DNA of 64,000 nucleotides from Xanthomonas cucurbitae (GTDB lineage Bacteria > Pseudomonadota > Gammaproteobacteria > Xanthomonadales > Xanthomonadaceae): positions 62,001 to 126,000 of the forward strand of contig NZ_MDED01000008.1 in the NCBI RefSeq assembly GCF_002939885.1, given 5' to 3'. Under the pieces are notes generated by a model that saw only the letters and a program-made list of their open reading frames with translations, ran no database searches and was not told where the DNA came from. Numbering within the stretch: the first letter of the stretch is position 1; the number at the start of each line of letters is the position of its first letter. Shown in pieces: positions 40,131 through 50,669 of the stretch. The translations under genes and the position numbers were made by a program.

Positions 40131-40825
40131 CGGTAAGCGCGCCACACCATCACCAAGGGGGTCAGTTCCAGCATGGTGCGCAACCACACGCGCGCATCCG
40201 AGCGGTACACCACGACAATGTCACCGCCATAGATCTCAGGGTCCGGGTGGGTTCCCTTTTCGATCTCGGTCAGGTCGAAGCGCGCGAGCATCCTCTGCCC
40301 CTTGACCATGCGGAACACGATGACGTTGCCGCGACTGGCCACGGTGCTGACGCCTTTGGCCTGCGCGATGGCCTGCTGCAGGGTGAGGTTGGCGCCGATC
40401 ACCGGATAGATGCCCGGCTCGTCCACCGCCCCGGTCACCGTGACACGCCGGCCGTTGGATTCCTGCACGAACACCGACACCTGCGGATCCTGCAGATAAC
40501 CGTTGCGATAACGGTCGGCGACCAGCTTTTCCAGCTCACCGACCCCCATGCCGACGGCATTGACGTCGCCGATCAGCGGCAATGAGATGTGACCATTTTG
40601 GTCGATGCGCACCTGGCGCTCCAGGTCGTCGACCTGAAAGACCTTGACCAGCAGCAGGTCGCCCGGCGAGAGGCGATATTCCGGCTGCACGGCAGACATC
40701 GCCAGCGGGTCCGGAAGCGGCAACGCGTTCGCCATGTCCTTGCCGGTGCTGCAGGCGCCCAGCGTCATCGAGCAGATCAACGCCAGGCCCAGACCTTGGC
40801 AGAATCGTCCGATCAGTTTCTTCAT
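40127..40825 (-). CDS. gumB: GumB, outer-membrane polysaccharide export lipoprotein
   Basis: A 232-residue OPX (Wza-like) protein. The N-terminus MKKLIGRFCQGLGLALICSM leads to a lipobox (LGAC), so the mature protein starts at Cys and is lipid-anchored. It has the polysaccharide export domain YRLSPGDLLLVKVFQVDDL and soluble ligand-binding repeats (VTVTGAVDEPGIYPVIG). It is the first gene of the gum operon, and the long spacer upstream carries the main promoter. Confidence 0.97.
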   Translation of the reverse strand: MKKLIGRFCQGLGLALICSMTLGACSTGKDMANALPLPDPLAMSAVQPEYRLSPGDLLLVKVFQVDDLERQVRIDQNGHISLPLIGDVNAVGMGVGELEKLVADRYRNGYLQDPQVSVFVQESNGRRVTVTGAVDEPGIYPVIGANLTLQQAIAQAKGVSTVASRGNVIVFRMVKGQRMLARFDLTEIEKGTHPDPEIYGGDIVVVYRSDARVWLRTMLELTPLVMVWRAYR

Positions 40826-41256
40826 GCGTGTGGCTGGCTGCCTCGGTTGGTGGGACAGGAGCTCGCGCAGCATTCAAGCGGCCAACGCGCCAGCACGAAC
40901 GTACGACAGAGAGTGCACTCCGATCATGTCGGTATCACGTCGGAGATGACGTGTTGCACTGCACTATGGCACAGAACGCGTGCGCTGCAAGACGCAGCAC
41001 GCCATTTTTTTGACGGCGTTGGCCTATTGATTCAAATTTGTAGATGAAACGTCAAAAAAATGTGATGAACGTCCGCAACCAAACCGCGTCAATTGGAGTG
41101 TTTTCGGTCACTTAGCGCAGTTAAATCATGTACATCAATAGCGAGCAGGACCATACGGAACGGGCGCTAGCGCACCCACCCAACGCTCTCACAGGTATGC
41201 CGATCGACGTATCGAGGTAGATCGAAATGCGCATCCATTCACGTGATGCGGCGCAG
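40826..41256 (-). promoter_or_regulatory. Upstream region of the gum operon
   Basis: A 431-bp spacer between gumB and the tRNA-Pro terminator with no convincing gene. It is markedly more AT-rich than its surroundings between about 41000 and 41130. It contains a perfect 13-bp inverted repeat, CATTTTTTTGACG (41003-41015) and CGTCAAAAAAATG (41050-41062), with 34 bases between, and an overlapping imperfect direct repeat GATGAAACGTC / GATGAACGTC (41043-41053, 41064-41073). The main gum promoter is known to lie upstream of gumB; I did not assign its exact boxes. Confidence 0.7.
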
Positions 41257-41286
41257 CAAAAAGCCCATGTCGCGGCGACATGGGCT
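41257..41286 (-). terminator. Rho-independent terminator after tRNA-Pro
   Basis: On the minus strand AGCCCATGTCGC and GCGACATGGGCT (41262-41286) form an almost continuous 12-bp stem with a minimal loop, followed by TTTTT. It lies 7 bases after the tRNA 3' end and insulates the translation block from the gum promoter. Confidence 0.9.
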
Positions 41287-41293
41287 TGGTGTT

Positions 41294-41370
41294 TGGTCGG
41301 GGTAGCCGGATTCGAACCGACGACCACTAGTCCCCCAGACTAGTGCGCTACCAGGCTGCGCTATACCCCG
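41294..41370 (-). tRNA. tRNA-Pro (GGG)
   Basis: A 77-base cloverleaf. The acceptor stem pairs CGGGGTA with TACCCCG, the anticodon loop is CTGGGGG with anticodon GGG, the T-arm is GGTTCGAATCC, and CCA is encoded. It ends the pheST-ihfA-merR block and borders the gum cluster. Confidence 0.97.
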
Positions 41371-41431
41371 AAGATGTTGCGTCCCGCCACCAGGGCGGCC
41401 TGCGATTATAGCGGCTTTGCGCAAGGTTTTC

Positions 41432-41788
41432 CTAGCGGCGCAGCAGTTGCAGCACTTCTTCCAGCTCCATCCGCACCTGCTTGATGATCTGGTTGCTCAA
41501 TGCCGACTCGCTCTTGGCGCCATCACCCTCCAGACGCAGGCGCGCACCGCCAATGGTATAGCCCTGCTCGTAGAGCAGGCCGCGGATCTGCCGCACCATC
41601 AATACGTCGTGGCGCTGGTAGTAGCGCCGATTGCCGCGCCGCTTGACCGGCTCCAGGCTCGGAAATTCCGTTTCCCAGTAGCGCAATACGTGCGGCTTGA
41701 CGTCGCACAGCTCGCTCACTTCACCGATGGTGAAGTAGCGCTTGGCCGGTATCGGCGGTAGCTCGCGATTACTGCCCGGATCCAGCAT
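41432..41788 (-). CDS. MerR-family transcriptional regulator
   Basis: A 118-residue regulator. The winged HTH is near the N-terminus: [27 protein letters not shown], then [26 protein letters not shown]. The short C-terminal part ([13 protein letters not shown]) is a dimerisation helix with no metal-binding Cys pair. It starts within the last 20 bp of ihfA, so the two are coupled. The pheS-pheT-ihfA-merR-tRNA-Pro order is shared with many gammaproteobacteria such as Pseudomonas, so it is not specifically a gum regulator. Its targets are unknown. Confidence 0.92.
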   Translation of the reverse strand: MLDPGSNRELPPIPAKRYFTIGEVSELCDVKPHVLRYWETEFPSLEPVKRRGNRRYYQRHDVLMVRQIRGLLYEQGYTIGGARLRLEGDGAKSESALSNQIIKQVRMELEEVLQLLRR

Positions 41789-42068
41789 AAGCCTCCACCC
41801 GTTCCTTGAGTTTCTGGCCCGGGCGGAAGGTCACCACCGTTCGGGCCGAGATCGGAATTTCCTCACCGGTCTTGGGATTGCGACCGGGCCGTTGATTCTT
41901 GCGCCGCAGATCGAAGTTGCCGAAACCGGACAGCTTCACTTGGCGGCCCTGCTCCAGCGCATCGCGCAGCACGTCGAAGAACGCATCGACAAATTCCTTT
42001 GCCTCGCGCTTGTTCAGGCCGACTTCGTCGAACAGACGCTCGGCCATCTCCGCTTTCGTCAATGCCAT
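41769..42068 (-). CDS. ihfA: Integration host factor subunit alpha
   Basis: A 99-residue DNA-bending protein (the gene once called gumA in gum-cluster literature). It shows the full HU/IHF fold: [22 protein letters not shown], then [22 protein letters not shown] with the DNA-intercalating Pro in the beta arm, and [15 protein letters not shown]. It lies 21 bp downstream of pheT, as is common. IHF binding could influence the nearby gum promoter, but no site was verified. Confidence 0.97.
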   Translation of the reverse strand: MALTKAEMAERLFDEVGLNKREAKEFVDAFFDVLRDALEQGRQVKLSGFGNFDLRRKNQRPGRNPKTGEEIPISARTVVTFRPGQKLKERVEAYAGSGQ

Positions 42069-42089
42069 GCCAATCCCCTGGTTACCGCC

Positions 42090-44468
42090 TCAACTCCGGA
42101 TCCGGGCGCGGTGCTCGCGCTCGACCACCGTTACCACATCGGCCACGACCGCATCCACGTCCCGGTCGGTGAGAGTGCGCGAGTTATCCTGCAAAATCAA
42201 GCCCATAGCCAGACTCTTGAAACCTGGCTCGACCCCCTGCCCGACATAGCGGTCGAACAACTGCACCTCGCGCAGCAACGGACCGACGGCAGTCTGCACG
42301 CTGGCCGACAGCGCCGCCCAACTCACCTCCTCCGGCACCAGGAAGGCCAGGTCGCGGCGCACCGAGGGGAACCGCGACAGCTCGCCGGCACGCGGCAAGG
42401 CGCGCCGCACCAGCGGTGCAAGCTCCAGTTCGAACGCGAGCACGTCCACGTCGATGTCCATCGCCTTGGCCAGGCGCGGATGCACCTGACCGATCCAGCC
42501 GATGCACACCCCGTCGCGGTAGATGTCAGCCGAACGGCCCGGATGCCCGAACGGCTGCGCCGACGGACGGAACTCCAGCACCGCACCGCTGGCCGCCGCC
42601 AGCGCCAGCAGGTCGCCCTTCACATCATGGAAGTCCACCTTGCGTGCCGGCTCGCCCCATTGCAGCGCCAGCGCATCGCCGCACACTGCAACGGCAACGT
42701 GCTGGGCTTCGCGCGGCGCCACGCCCGCATCGGCGGCAGCGGCGAACACCTTGCCCAGCTCGAACAGGCGCACGCGCCCGGCCTGGCGCGCGGCATTACG
42801 GCCCAGGGTCGCCACCAGACCCGGTAGCAGGCGCGGACGCATGATGGCCAGCTCCGCACTGAGCGGGTTGGCAAGCGGCACGACGCCGTCGTTGAGCTGC
42901 CACTGCTGCAGCAGGTCGGCATCGACGAAGGCGTAGTTGATGGTCTCCTGCAGGTCCCGCGCCACCAGCTGGCGGCGCACGCTGAGCTCGTCCAGCTGGG
43001 TTTCGCTCGGCATCGCAATCCGGCTGGCACCGCCGGGCAGCGTGGTCGGCACCCGGTCGTAACCATGGATGCGCGCCAGTTCTTCGATCAGATCTTCCTC
43101 GATGGCGATATCGAAGCGACGGCTCGGCGCCATCACCTGCCAGCCCTCGGCCACGGCCTCAAGCTGCATGCCGAGCGCGCTCAGGATGCGCACCACCTCC
43201 GCATCGTCGATCTGGATACCAAGCACGCGTGCGATCCGCGCGCGACGCAACGTGATCGGTGCGGCCTGCGGCAGATGCTGCGGCAACTCGGCATGCACCA
43301 CCGGGCCCGGCGTACCGCCGGCCAGATCCAGCACCAGGCGCGTGGCCACTTCGATCGCCTGTGGCGCCAGTGCCGGGTCCACCCCACGTTCGAAGCGATG
43401 GCCGGCATCGGTGTGCAGGCCGAGCTTGCGACCACGGCCCATGATCGCGGCCGGATCGAAATATGCCGACTCCAGGAACACGTTGCGGGTAGTCTCGGTG
43501 ACCCGCGTGTCCAGCCCGCCCATCAGCCCGGCCAGCGCCACCGGGCGGCCGGCATCGGTGATGGTCAGGAAGCTGTCGTCCAGCGTCACCTGCCGCCCGT
43601 CCAGCAGCGCCAGTTGCTCGCCGGCGCGCGAACGGCGCACGCCGATCGGCCCCTGCAAGGTGTCCAGGTCGAAGGCGTGCATCGGTTGGCCCAGTTCCAG
43701 CATCACGTACTGGGTGATGTCCACCAGCAACGACACCGGGCGCACACCACTGCGGCGCAGGCGCTCGGCCAGCCAGACCGGCGTGGTCGCCGCCGGATCG
43801 ATGCCTTCGATCACACGCCCGCAATAGCGTGGCGCTTCCTTGTCGGCGTCCAGCTCCACCGCCAGCGTCCGCGTGGACACCGGCGCAACGGCAGCCGCGT
43901 CGAAGGCAACCACTTCGCTGGCGCAAGCCGCCGCCACATCGAAGGCAATGCCACGCACGCTGAAGCAATCAGCGCGATTGGGGGTGAGCTTGATCTCGAT
44001 GCTGGCGTCGGGCAGGCCGAGATACTCGGCCAGCGCCTGACCCACCGGCGCATCGTCCGGCAGTTCGAACAGGCCGGAGGCGTCGCTGTCCAGGCCCAGT
44101 TCCTTGGCCGAGCACAACATGCCGTTGGAGGGCACACCGCGCAGCTTGGCCGCGGTGATGGTCAGCTCGCCGATCTGCGCACCGATCAGCGCCAACGGCG
44201 CCACCAGGCCTGCACGCGCATTCGGCGCGCCGCATACGATCTGCAACAACTCGCCCTGCCCGGCATCCACGCTGCAGATCTGCAGGCGGTCAGCCTCCGG
44301 GTGCCGCACCGCTGCGACGATCCGCGCCACCACCACCTGGCCCAGCGACGCGCCCAACGGCGTTACCTCTTCCACCTCCAGACCGATCGCCGTCAGCGTC
44401 GCCGCCAACGCCTCGCGGCTGGCCTGGATCGGAACGTGGCTACGCAGCCAATTTTCTGAGAATTTCAT
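42090..44468 (-). CDS. pheT: Phenylalanyl-tRNA synthetase beta subunit
   Basis: A 792-residue editing and structural subunit of the alpha2-beta2 enzyme. The N-terminal tRNA-binding domain (VVVARIVAAVRHPEADRLQIC) is followed by B3/B4 editing-site domains, B5 and a C-terminal ferredoxin-fold anticodon-binding domain (SRFPSVRRDLAFLVPEEV to the end). Length is normal. The gene is preceded by an unusual 126-bp spacer from pheS that carries inverted GGGAATC repeats. Confidence 0.97.
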   Translation of the reverse strand: MKFSENWLRSHVPIQASREALAATLTAIGLEVEEVTPLGASLGQVVVARIVAAVRHPEADRLQICSVDAGQGELLQIVCGAPNARAGLVAPLALIGAQIGELTITAAKLRGVPSNGMLCSAKELGLDSDASGLFELPDDAPVGQALAEYLGLPDASIEIKLTPNRADCFSVRGIAFDVAAACASEVVAFDAAAVAPVSTRTLAVELDADKEAPRYCGRVIEGIDPAATTPVWLAERLRRSGVRPVSLLVDITQYVMLELGQPMHAFDLDTLQGPIGVRRSRAGEQLALLDGRQVTLDDSFLTITDAGRPVALAGLMGGLDTRVTETTRNVFLESAYFDPAAIMGRGRKLGLHTDAGHRFERGVDPALAPQAIEVATRLVLDLAGGTPGPVVHAELPQHLPQAAPITLRRARIARVLGIQIDDAEVVRILSALGMQLEAVAEGWQVMAPSRRFDIAIEEDLIEELARIHGYDRVPTTLPGGASRIAMPSETQLDELSVRRQLVARDLQETINYAFVDADLLQQWQLNDGVVPLANPLSAELAIMRPRLLPGLVATLGRNAARQAGRVRLFELGKVFAAAADAGVAPREAQHVAVAVCGDALALQWGEPARKVDFHDVKGDLLALAAASGAVLEFRPSAQPFGHPGRSADIYRDGVCIGWIGQVHPRLAKAMDIDVDVLAFELELAPLVRRALPRAGELSRFPSVRRDLAFLVPEEVSWAALSASVQTAVGPLLREVQLFDRYVGQGVEPGFKSLAMGLILQDNSRTLTDRDVDAVVADVVTVVEREHRARIRS

Positions 44469-44477
44469 GGAGAACCG

Positions 44478-44589
44478 GGAATCGGGAATGGGGAGTGGGG
44501 AATCGCAAAAGCGGGGTTACCAGGCGTCCGGAAAGGAATCGACAGAGCGTACGGCCCTTACGATTCCCGATTCCCGAATCCCGATTCCC
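44478..44589. repeat. Inverted GGGAATC repeats in the pheS-pheT gap
   Basis: GGGAATCGGGAAT at 44478-44490 is exactly mirrored by ATTCCCGATTCCC at 44563-44575, with further partial copies on both sides. The transcript could form a long stem with a loop of about 72 bases. The heptamer is the same one repeated in tandem at 10441-10475. Confidence 0.9.
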
Positions 44590-44594
44590 TGCCG

Positions 44595-45602
<1,008 letters not shown>

Positions 45603-45696
45603 TCAACTGCTAGCCGAACGGTGTTTCCGGGTGCACCGGAACGCATTGTCACTGCACCAACCTGCCATCACCCACTTGGTGGCTTCGCAAAAACGC

Positions 45697-45724
45697 AAAA
45701 GGGGAAGGACTCGCGCCCTTCCCC
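45697..45724 (-). terminator. Terminator or attenuator between rplT and pheS
   Basis: On the minus strand GGGGAAGG (45717-45724) pairs with CCTTCCCC (45701-45708) with an 8-base loop and is followed by TTTTGCGTTTTTGCG. It lies about 150 bases after rplT and 107 bases before pheS. It could be a terminator for the ribosomal-protein operon or a pheST attenuator. Confidence 0.7.
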
Positions 45725-45801
45725 CTGCATCTCTGCGTTTCACGCATCGAAAGCACCCGCACCGAGGTGTGACTACTGACGATGACTCGCTTCTGTCAAA
45801 A

Positions 45802-45871
45802 GTCCGCACATGGATGTGCGGGCTCCTGCGAGGGACTCGCACATACGGCGTGCGGGCTCTTGCAGAGGGAC
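45802..45871. repeat. Tandem pair of 35-bp imperfect repeats
   Basis: Two adjacent 35-bp units (45802-45836 and 45837-45871) share GTGCGGGCTC and GAGGGAC or similar cores. The first contains the hairpin CCGCACAT/ATGTGCGG. They lie directly after rplT, upstream of the terminator-like hairpin. Confidence 0.75.
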
Positions 45872-45877
45872 CTGCAT

Positions 45878-46237
45878 TTACGCCGCCAGCGCGCCCTTTG
45901 CCTTCTCGGCCAGCGCGGCAAAGCCGGCGGCGTCGTGCACGGCAATATCGGCCAGCACCTTGCGATCCAGGGTTATACCAGCCTTGAGCAGGCCATTCAT
46001 GAAACGGCTGTAGCTCAGGCCGTTGATGCGGGCAGCCGCATTGATGCGGGTGATCCACAGCGAACGGAAATTACGCTTCTTCTGCTTGCGGCCAATATAG
46101 GCGTACTGCTGTGCCTTGATGACGGCCTGCTTGGCAACGCGGAAGACCTTGCGGCGAGCGTTGTAGTAGCCCTTCGCCAGGGTCAGAATTTTCTTGTGGC
46201 GGCGACGCGCCTGTACGCCACGCTTTACTCGTGCCAT
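45878..46237 (-). CDS. rplT: Ribosomal protein L20
   Basis: A 119-residue 23S rRNA-binding protein essential for large-subunit assembly. It starts [20 protein letters not shown], very basic in the first half, with [21 protein letters not shown] and ends with [15 protein letters not shown]. It follows rpmI by 10 bp. In enterobacteria L20 represses rpmI-rplT translation; a similar control here is possible given the long leader before rpmI. Confidence 0.98.
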
Positions 46238-46247
46238 GGGTCAGTCC

Positions 46248-46445
46248 TCAGAGGTAGGGAAGCATACGATCGAGACGGCCAGCGTCCTCGGCACGGACGT
46301 GGTTCGTCTGCCGCAGGTTGCGCTTGCGCTTGGTCGCTTTCTTCGTGAGGATGTGGCTACGGTTTGCGTGGCCGCACTTGTACTTACCGGAGGCAGTCTT
46401 GCGGAAACGCTTGGCCGCCGCCCGGTTGGTCTTGATCTTGGGCAT
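46248..46445 (-). CDS. rpmI: Ribosomal protein L35
   Basis: A 65-residue protein with the canonical start [20 protein letters not shown] and the basic C-terminus [17 protein letters not shown]. It precedes rplT in the conserved infC-rpmI-rplT order. A 237-bp spacer from infC may hold leader regulation. Confidence 0.98.
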
Positions 46446-46645
46446 TGCGATGTCCTTGATGGTGTTTTGTCACTGACACGGGCGGCAGTCTTGCGACCAC
46501 GCTTTCCATCCTTGCCCTTGCCTGCTTGTAAGCCCTTGATCGAACACGATCCGGACAGGTCCTGGTGCCGCTTGCACGGCGCCCCGATAAACTGGGCCGC
46601 GCAGTCTACCCGTTGCCGGGAATTCTTGCAAATCGCGCCCTATCG

Positions 46646-46675
46646 CCGCGGCTGGCCCGGGTTGGGCCGCCGCGG
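46646..46675 (-). terminator. GC-rich hairpin after infC
   Basis: CCGCGG at 46646-46651 and at 46670-46675 with inner GGCCC/GGGCC form a strong stem-loop starting 8 bases after the infC stop. No T-run follows. It may be a weak terminator or part of the leader that regulates rpmI-rplT. Confidence 0.4.
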
Positions 46676-46682
46676 CAGCGGG

Positions 46683-47210
46683 TCAGATCTTCTTCTTCGG
46701 CGCGATCATCATGACCATCTGACGCCCTTCCAGGCGCGGACGGGATTCGATGACGATGTCGTCGCCCAGATCGGCCTCGATCCGGGCCGCCATCTCGCGA
46801 CCGAGCTCCTGGTGGCTCATTTCACGACCACGGAAGCGGATGTTGACCTTGACCTTGTCACCCTCTTCCAGGAAGCGGCGCATGTTGCGCAGCTTGATCT
46901 GGTAGTCACCTTCATCGGTGACCGGGCGGAACTTCAGTTCCTTGATCTCGACCTGCTTGGTCTTCTTCTTGGCCTCGTTGGCCTTCTTCTGCTGCTCGAA
47001 CTTGAACTTGCCGAAATCCATGATCTTGCAGACCGGCGGATCGGCCTGCGGCTGGATTTCGACCAGGTCCAGGCCTTCTTCTTCGGCCTTGGCGAGCGCT
47101 TCGTCGCGCGACAACACGCCGACCATCTCTCCGTCACTGCCGATCACGCGGACGCGCGGCACCCGGATTTCTTGGTTCTTGCGGTTCTGTTTGTTGTCAG
47201 GGGTACTGAT
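46683..47210 (-). CDS. infC: Translation initiation factor IF-3 (rare ATC start)
   Basis: A 175-residue factor that prevents premature subunit joining and checks the start codon. The conserved N-terminus ([20 protein letters not shown]) can only be reached from an ATC codon at 47208-47210; there is no ATG, GTG or TTG at the right place. GGGAG lies 8 bases upstream. E. coli infC uses ATT and is autoregulated because IF-3 discriminates against such codons; the same logic should apply here. The C-terminal domain ends with [14 protein letters not shown]. Confidence 0.96.
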   Translation of the reverse strand: MSTPDNKQNRKNQEIRVPRVRVIGSDGEMVGVLSRDEALAKAEEEGLDLVEIQPQADPPVCKIMDFGKFKFEQQKKANEAKKKTKQVEIKELKFRPVTDEGDYQIKLRNMRRFLEEGDKVKVNIRFRGREMSHQELGREMAARIEADLGDDIVIESRPRLEGRQMVMMIAPKKKI

Positions 47211-47273
47211 ATTGCAATCTCCCAGGGGAATCGAACCGGCGCATCCGGATCATCCAGACCGGCCGGGGTTGGC

Positions 47274-49178
47274 TCACGCTGCCTGCTCTGCCTGCAGACG
47301 TTCGATGAAGGCCGAAACCGCCATGGTTCCAAGGTCTTCTCCCGAGCGAGTCCGCACGGCAACCGCGCCATTTTCCTTCTCACGGTCGCCGACCACGAGC
47401 AGATAGGGCACGCGTTGCAGCGTATGCTCGCGGATCTTATAACCGATCTTCTCGTTACGCAAATCGGCGCTGACACGGAAGCCTTGATTTGCAAGGGTTT
47501 TCCGAACCGAGTCCACATATTCGGCCTGAGCGTCGGTAATGTTGGCGACGACGACCTGCACCGGAGCCAGCCAGGACGGGAACGCGCCGGCGTGGTGCTC
47601 GATCAGAATGCCGATGAAACGCTCCATCGAGCCGACGATGGCCCGGTGCAGCATCACCGGATGCTTCTTCTGGCTGTTCTCGTCCACATACTCGGCGCCC
47701 AGCCGGCCAGGCATCATGAAATCGACCTGCATGGTGCCCAGCTGCCAGGTGCGGCCGATGGCGTCCTTGAGGTGGTACTCGATCTTGGGGCCATAGAAGG
47801 CGCCCTCGCCCGGCAACTCCTGCCACTCCACCCCGCACACGCCCAGCGCGCTGCGTAGCGCGGCTTCGGCCTTGTCCCAGGTGGCGTCGTCGCCCAGGCG
47901 CTTTTCCGGGCGCAGCGCGATCTTGATCTGGATCTCGTCGAAGCCGAAGTCGGTATAGACCTTCAGCGCCTGCCGGTGAAACGCAGTCACCTCCGACTCA
48001 ATCTGCCCCTCGGTGCAAAAGATGTGTCCATCGTCCTGGGTGAACCCGCGCACGCGCAGGATGCCGTGCAACGCGCCGGACGGCTCGTTACGGTGGCAGG
48101 CGCCGAATTCGCCATAGCGGATCGGCAGGTCGCGGTAGCTGTGCAGGCCCTGGTTGAACACCTGCACATGGCCCGGGCAGTTCATCGGCTTGACCGCGTA
48201 GGTGCGCTTCTCCGATTCGGTGAAGAACATCGCGTCCTGGTAGTTGTCCCAGTGGCCGGATTTTTGCCACAGCGACACATCCAGGATCTGTGGGCAGCGC
48301 ACCTCGCCGTAGCCGCTGTCGCGGTAGACGCGGCGCATGTACTGCTCGACCACTTGCCACAGCGACCAGCCCTTGGGATGCCAGAACACCAGGCCCGGCC
48401 CTTCCTCCTGCAGGTGGAACAGGTCCTGCGCCTTGCCGATCTTGCGGTGGTCGCGCTTGTCGGCTTCTTCCATGCGCAGGATGTAGGCGTCCAGCTGCTT
48501 CTTGTCGGCCCAGGCGGTGCCGTAGATGCGCTGCAATTGCTCGTTCTTGGCATCGCCGCGCCAGTAGGCACCGGAAATACGGGTCAGCTTGAAGGCCTTG
48601 AGGAAGCGCGTGTTGGGCACGTGCGGGCCACGGCACATGTCCACGTATTCCTGGTGGTAGTACAGCCCCATCGCGGTGATGTCGGCGGACATGTCCTCGA
48701 TCAGGCGCAGCTTGTACTCCTCGCCACGCTGGGCGAACACCTCGACCACCTCGGCGCGCGGAGTGACCTTCTTGATGACGTCGTAATCCTGCGCGATCAG
48801 CTCCTGCATCCGCTGCTCGATCGCGGCCATGTCTTCGGGCGTGAACGGGCGCTCGCTATAGATGTCGTAATAGAAGCCTTCGGCAATGACCGGACCGATC
48901 ACCATCTTGACCTCGGGGTAGAGCTGCTTGACCGCGTGGCCGACCAGGTGAGCGCAGGAATGGCGGATGATCTCCACGCCTTCGGCATCCTTGGCGGTGA
49001 TGATGCGCAGGCTGACGTCATGGTCGATGACGTCGCTGGCATCGACCAGCTGGCCATCGACCTGGCCGGCGATGGTGGCCTTGGCCAGGCCCGCGCCGAT
49101 CGACTGGGCGACCTGCATGACCGAGACGGGGGATTCGAATTCGCGGCGGCTGCCGTCGGGGAGCGTGATGTTGATCAT
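47274..49178 (-). CDS. thrS: Threonyl-tRNA synthetase
   Basis: 634 residues from the ATG at 49178. Domains in order: TGS ([13 protein letters not shown]), editing domain ([19 protein letters not shown], then [15 protein letters not shown]), class II catalytic core with zinc-ligand Cys in MNCPGH and motif 2 [23 protein letters not shown], and an anticodon-binding domain ([16 protein letters not shown] to the end). It starts the thrS-infC-rpmI-rplT translation block. Confidence 0.97.
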   Translation of the reverse strand: MINITLPDGSRREFESPVSVMQVAQSIGAGLAKATIAGQVDGQLVDASDVIDHDVSLRIITAKDAEGVEIIRHSCAHLVGHAVKQLYPEVKMVIGPVIAEGFYYDIYSERPFTPEDMAAIEQRMQELIAQDYDVIKKVTPRAEVVEVFAQRGEEYKLRLIEDMSADITAMGLYYHQEYVDMCRGPHVPNTRFLKAFKLTRISGAYWRGDAKNEQLQRIYGTAWADKKQLDAYILRMEEADKRDHRKIGKAQDLFHLQEEGPGLVFWHPKGWSLWQVVEQYMRRVYRDSGYGEVRCPQILDVSLWQKSGHWDNYQDAMFFTESEKRTYAVKPMNCPGHVQVFNQGLHSYRDLPIRYGEFGACHRNEPSGALHGILRVRGFTQDDGHIFCTEGQIESEVTAFHRQALKVYTDFGFDEIQIKIALRPEKRLGDDATWDKAEAALRSALGVCGVEWQELPGEGAFYGPKIEYHLKDAIGRTWQLGTMQVDFMMPGRLGAEYVDENSQKKHPVMLHRAIVGSMERFIGILIEHHAGAFPSWLAPVQVVVANITDAQAEYVDSVRKTLANQGFRVSADLRNEKIGYKIREHTLQRVPYLLVVGDREKENGAVAVRTRSGEDLGTMAVSAFIERLQAEQAA

Positions 49179-49503
49179 GGGCAAGAATAATGATGTCTGG
49201 TCTGGCTGCAGCCGGAAGCTGCCATGGGAGGCCTGACCACTGCTGGACAGGCTCGGGGAGAAGCGGGAAAGGTCATGCGGAAGACCGCGTCGCGGGCGCC
49301 ACGGACACGGGCGCCGCTCGGGATCAGCGGTGGGCGGTGGTAGTGCTCATGTCGCACGCTCGGCCGGCGCGGGGCGCGGGCCACCTTCTCGCAAGGGGTC
49401 TTGGAGGTGAATGGTAAACCAATCAGGCGGCCACCGGGCAGCCCGGCACGGGGCCGGCGGGCGCATGGCATGATGCCGGCCACTCGTCCTGCCGCTGCCG
49501 ACC
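49179..49503. other. Divergent spacer between thrS and the LacI regulator
   Basis: A 325-bp region that must contain the thrS promoter and leader and the LacI-gene promoter. I see no gene, no strong hairpin and no copy of the 14-bp TGCATACGTATTCA motif found at the maltodextrin genes. Confidence 0.5.
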
Positions 49504-50625
49504 ATGACCATCAAGGGTAAAGCCACCTCGCTGGATATCGCCTACCTGGCCGGCGTGTCGCAGCCGACCGTGTCGCGTGCCCTGCGCGGCAGCCCGATGG
49601 TCAACGAGGAAACCCGCAAGCGCATCCTGCGGATTGCCCGCGAGCTGAACTACAAAGTGGACAAGAATGCTTCTTCGTTGCGGCTGCGCAATGCCGGCAC
49701 GCTGGCGCTGCTGTTCTTCGAAGACCCCACCGCCGACGATTCGCTGATTAATCCGTTCTTCCATTCGATGCTGGGCTCGATCACCCGCGCCTGCGCGCTG
49801 CAGGGCTACGACCTGCTGGTGTCGTTCCAGCAACTGTCCAAGGATTGGCAGGCCGACTACGAAGACAGCAACAAGGCCGACGGCATCATCCTGCTGGGCT
49901 ACGGCGATTACCAACAGTCGCGCCAGCGGCTGCAGCTGCTGGTGGAGCAAGGCACGCATTTCGTGCGCTGGGGCGCGGCGCTGCCGGGCCAACCGGGTAT
50001 CTCGATCGGCAGCGACAACTACCAGGGCGGGCTGGACATCACCGAGCACCTGTTGGCGCAGGGCTGCCGGCGTATCGCCTTCCTGGGCCATGCCTCCAAT
50101 CATTACCCCGAATTCGAGGAACGCTACCGCGGTCACGTGGCCGCGCTGGCACAACAGGGCCTGGTTGCCGATGCGGCGTTGCAGTTCGATGCGATCACCA
50201 CCGAGTCGTCCGGCCATGCCGCGTGCCTGGCGCTGCTCGACAGCGGCCACGCCTTCGATGCAGTGTGCGCGGCCAGCGATCTGATCGCCATCGGCGCGAT
50301 GCGCGCCCTGCGCGAGCGCGGCCTGCGCGTGCCGCAGGACGTGGCGGTCAGCGGCTTCGACGATATCGCGCTGGCCGCCTCGGTGGCGCCGGCCTTGTCC
50401 ACGGTGCAGCAGGACACCAAGCAGGCCGGCACGCTGCTGGTGGAAAGCCTGGTGGCGCTGATCCGCGGCGAAGCGGCGCAAAGCCGCACGATTCCGGTGA
50501 AGCTGGCCGTGCGCGATTCCTCGCACAGTAGCGGATTGCAGCCGCCGTTGGGCTGGAACCCATCCGGCGCGGAGACTGGCGAGGCGGTGACTGGCAGGGC
50601 CGCCGATGGGACTGCCAGGCGCTGA
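49504..50625 (+). CDS. LacI-family transcriptional regulator of the maltodextrin locus
   Basis: A 373-residue repressor or activator. The N-terminal HTH reads TSLDIAYLAGVSQPTVSRALRG with hinge helix residues NYKVDKNASSLR, followed by the periplasmic-binding-protein-like sensor (residues about 65-345) including AVCAASDLIAIGAMRALRE and VAVSGFDDIALAA. It faces a convergent maltodextrin operon, and a LacI-like 14-bp motif with a central CG occurs upstream of three units in that locus, so it is the probable regulator. The extreme C-terminus is duplicated downstream. Confidence 0.9.
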   Translation: MTIKGKATSLDIAYLAGVSQPTVSRALRGSPMVNEETRKRILRIARELNYKVDKNASSLRLRNAGTLALLFFEDPTADDSLINPFFHSMLGSITRACALQGYDLLVSFQQLSKDWQADYEDSNKADGIILLGYGDYQQSRQRLQLLVEQGTHFVRWGAALPGQPGISIGSDNYQGGLDITEHLLAQGCRRIAFLGHASNHYPEFEERYRGHVAALAQQGLVADAALQFDAITTESSGHAACLALLDSGHAFDAVCAASDLIAIGAMRALRERGLRVPQDVAVSGFDDIALAASVAPALSTVQQDTKQAGTLLVESLVALIRGEAAQSRTIPVKLAVRDSSHSSGLQPPLGWNPSGAETGEAVTGRAADGTARR

Positions 50626-50669
50626 GTCGGGATTCGTCAGCGCATGCATGGGGCTGCAAGAAACGCTTC

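Noticed and set aside
41121..41327. A short minus-strand frame starting MVVGSNPATPTKHQAHV
   Set aside because: It runs through tRNA-Pro and its terminator; such peptides are common tRNA artefacts.
41294..41370. tRNA-Pro as the attachment site of a mobile island carrying gum
   Set aside because: I saw no integrase and no direct repeat of the tRNA 3' end on the far side of the gum cluster within the window.
45603..46058. A 151-codon minus-strand frame between rplT and pheS
   Set aside because: It overlaps rplT out of frame and runs through the repeat and terminator region.
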